From: Scylla paramamosain
Lineage: Eukaryota > Arthropoda > Malacostraca > Decapoda > Portunidae
Direction of reading: 5' to 3'
DNA: 64,000 bases
Assembly (NCBI RefSeq): GCF_035594125.1
Contig: NC_087158.1
Coordinates: 3,195,001-3,259,000 of the forward strand
The notes under the pieces are model-generated. The model had not been told where the DNA came from and ran no database searches. It saw only the letters and a program-made list of their open reading frames with translations. Made by a program: the position numbers and the translations under genes. This document shows positions 63,740-64,000 of this stretch, one piece after another (position 1 is the stretch's first letter; every line of letters begins with the position of its first letter).

Positions 63740-64000
63740 GTTTACTTTCTTTTCAGGCCATGCCACCACCTTGTGTACTGGTGCACAAATTGTCTTTGGT
63801 GGTGACAGGTTCTACATCTCGTCTTCTCTTCCTCTTCTTCTATTACATTATCATTGGGGCCTCTTCCTTCTCTTTCTCTTCCTCTTCCTCGTCTTCCTCC
63901 TCTTTCTCTTCATCTGTTACACTGATGTTAGATTCCTTCTCTTCCTTCTCTTTCTTCTCCTCTTTCTCGTCCTCCTCCTCTTTCTCTTCCTAGACTTATG
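63740..64000 (-). pseudogene. Acidic-repeat coding relic, block 2 of unit 5 (cut by window end)
   Basis: Matches the start of 53,120-53,815, including the CRTCHH tail on the minus strand. A small deletion lies near 63,858. By analogy with unit 4, a fourth kinase copy should follow just beyond the window. Confidence 0.5.

Overview
This is a eukaryotic, almost certainly arthropod window; I infer a decapod crustacean. The evidence is a eukaryotic initiator tRNA, a short spliced intron, several LINE families, and an extreme load of long (TA)n, (GA)n, (TC)n and (TG)n microsatellites. There are no bacterial-style operons, and most long open frames are translated microsatellites. Everything below was aligned by eye.

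Layout. About 1-5.2 kb is a microsatellite-rich flank with three weak candidate exons and a hAT-like terminal repeat. From about 6.1 kb to the end, one block is repeated in direct orientation. In order, a unit carries: a minus-strand, 5'-truncated non-LTR retrotransposon; an initiator tRNA-Met pair (minus); a moderately complex spacer; T-rich DNA studded with short conserved cores; an acidic-repeat coding relic (minus); more core-bearing T-rich DNA; a second copy of that relic; a protein kinase gene (minus); the 3' end of one LINE; (TG)n/(TA)n; and a piece of another LINE (RT fragment, plus). I read the units as about 6.1-22.6 kb (unit 1), 22.6-36.8 kb (unit 2), 36.8-42.8 kb (unit 3, kinase deleted), 49.2-58.5 kb (unit 4, entered without tRNAs) and 58.5 kb to the window end (unit 5, cut off just before its expected kinase). 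Between 42.8 and 49.2 kb lie the uninterrupted end of the LINE and two further retrotransposon copies, head to head.

Genes. The only convincing protein-coding genes are three copies of a two-exon kinase. It has all the core catalytic motifs, with HND in place of HRD, followed by a long glutamate-rich tail ending in a basic patch. Copies 2 and 3 are open to the end. Copy 1 has an in-frame TAG inside the tail. Seven initiator tRNA-Met genes are present, six in closely spaced pairs and one single.

How it fits together. The retrotransposon copies at the unit joints look like recombinants between a copy beside the tRNA genes (6.1-8.3 kb) and a copy nested in a LINE (42.8-43.7 kb). The simplest reading is unequal crossing-over between dispersed, same-orientation retrotransposons, which amplified a kinase plus tRNA segment. 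Later deletions, microsatellite growth and one further full-size insertion (18.7-22.0 kb) made the units differ.
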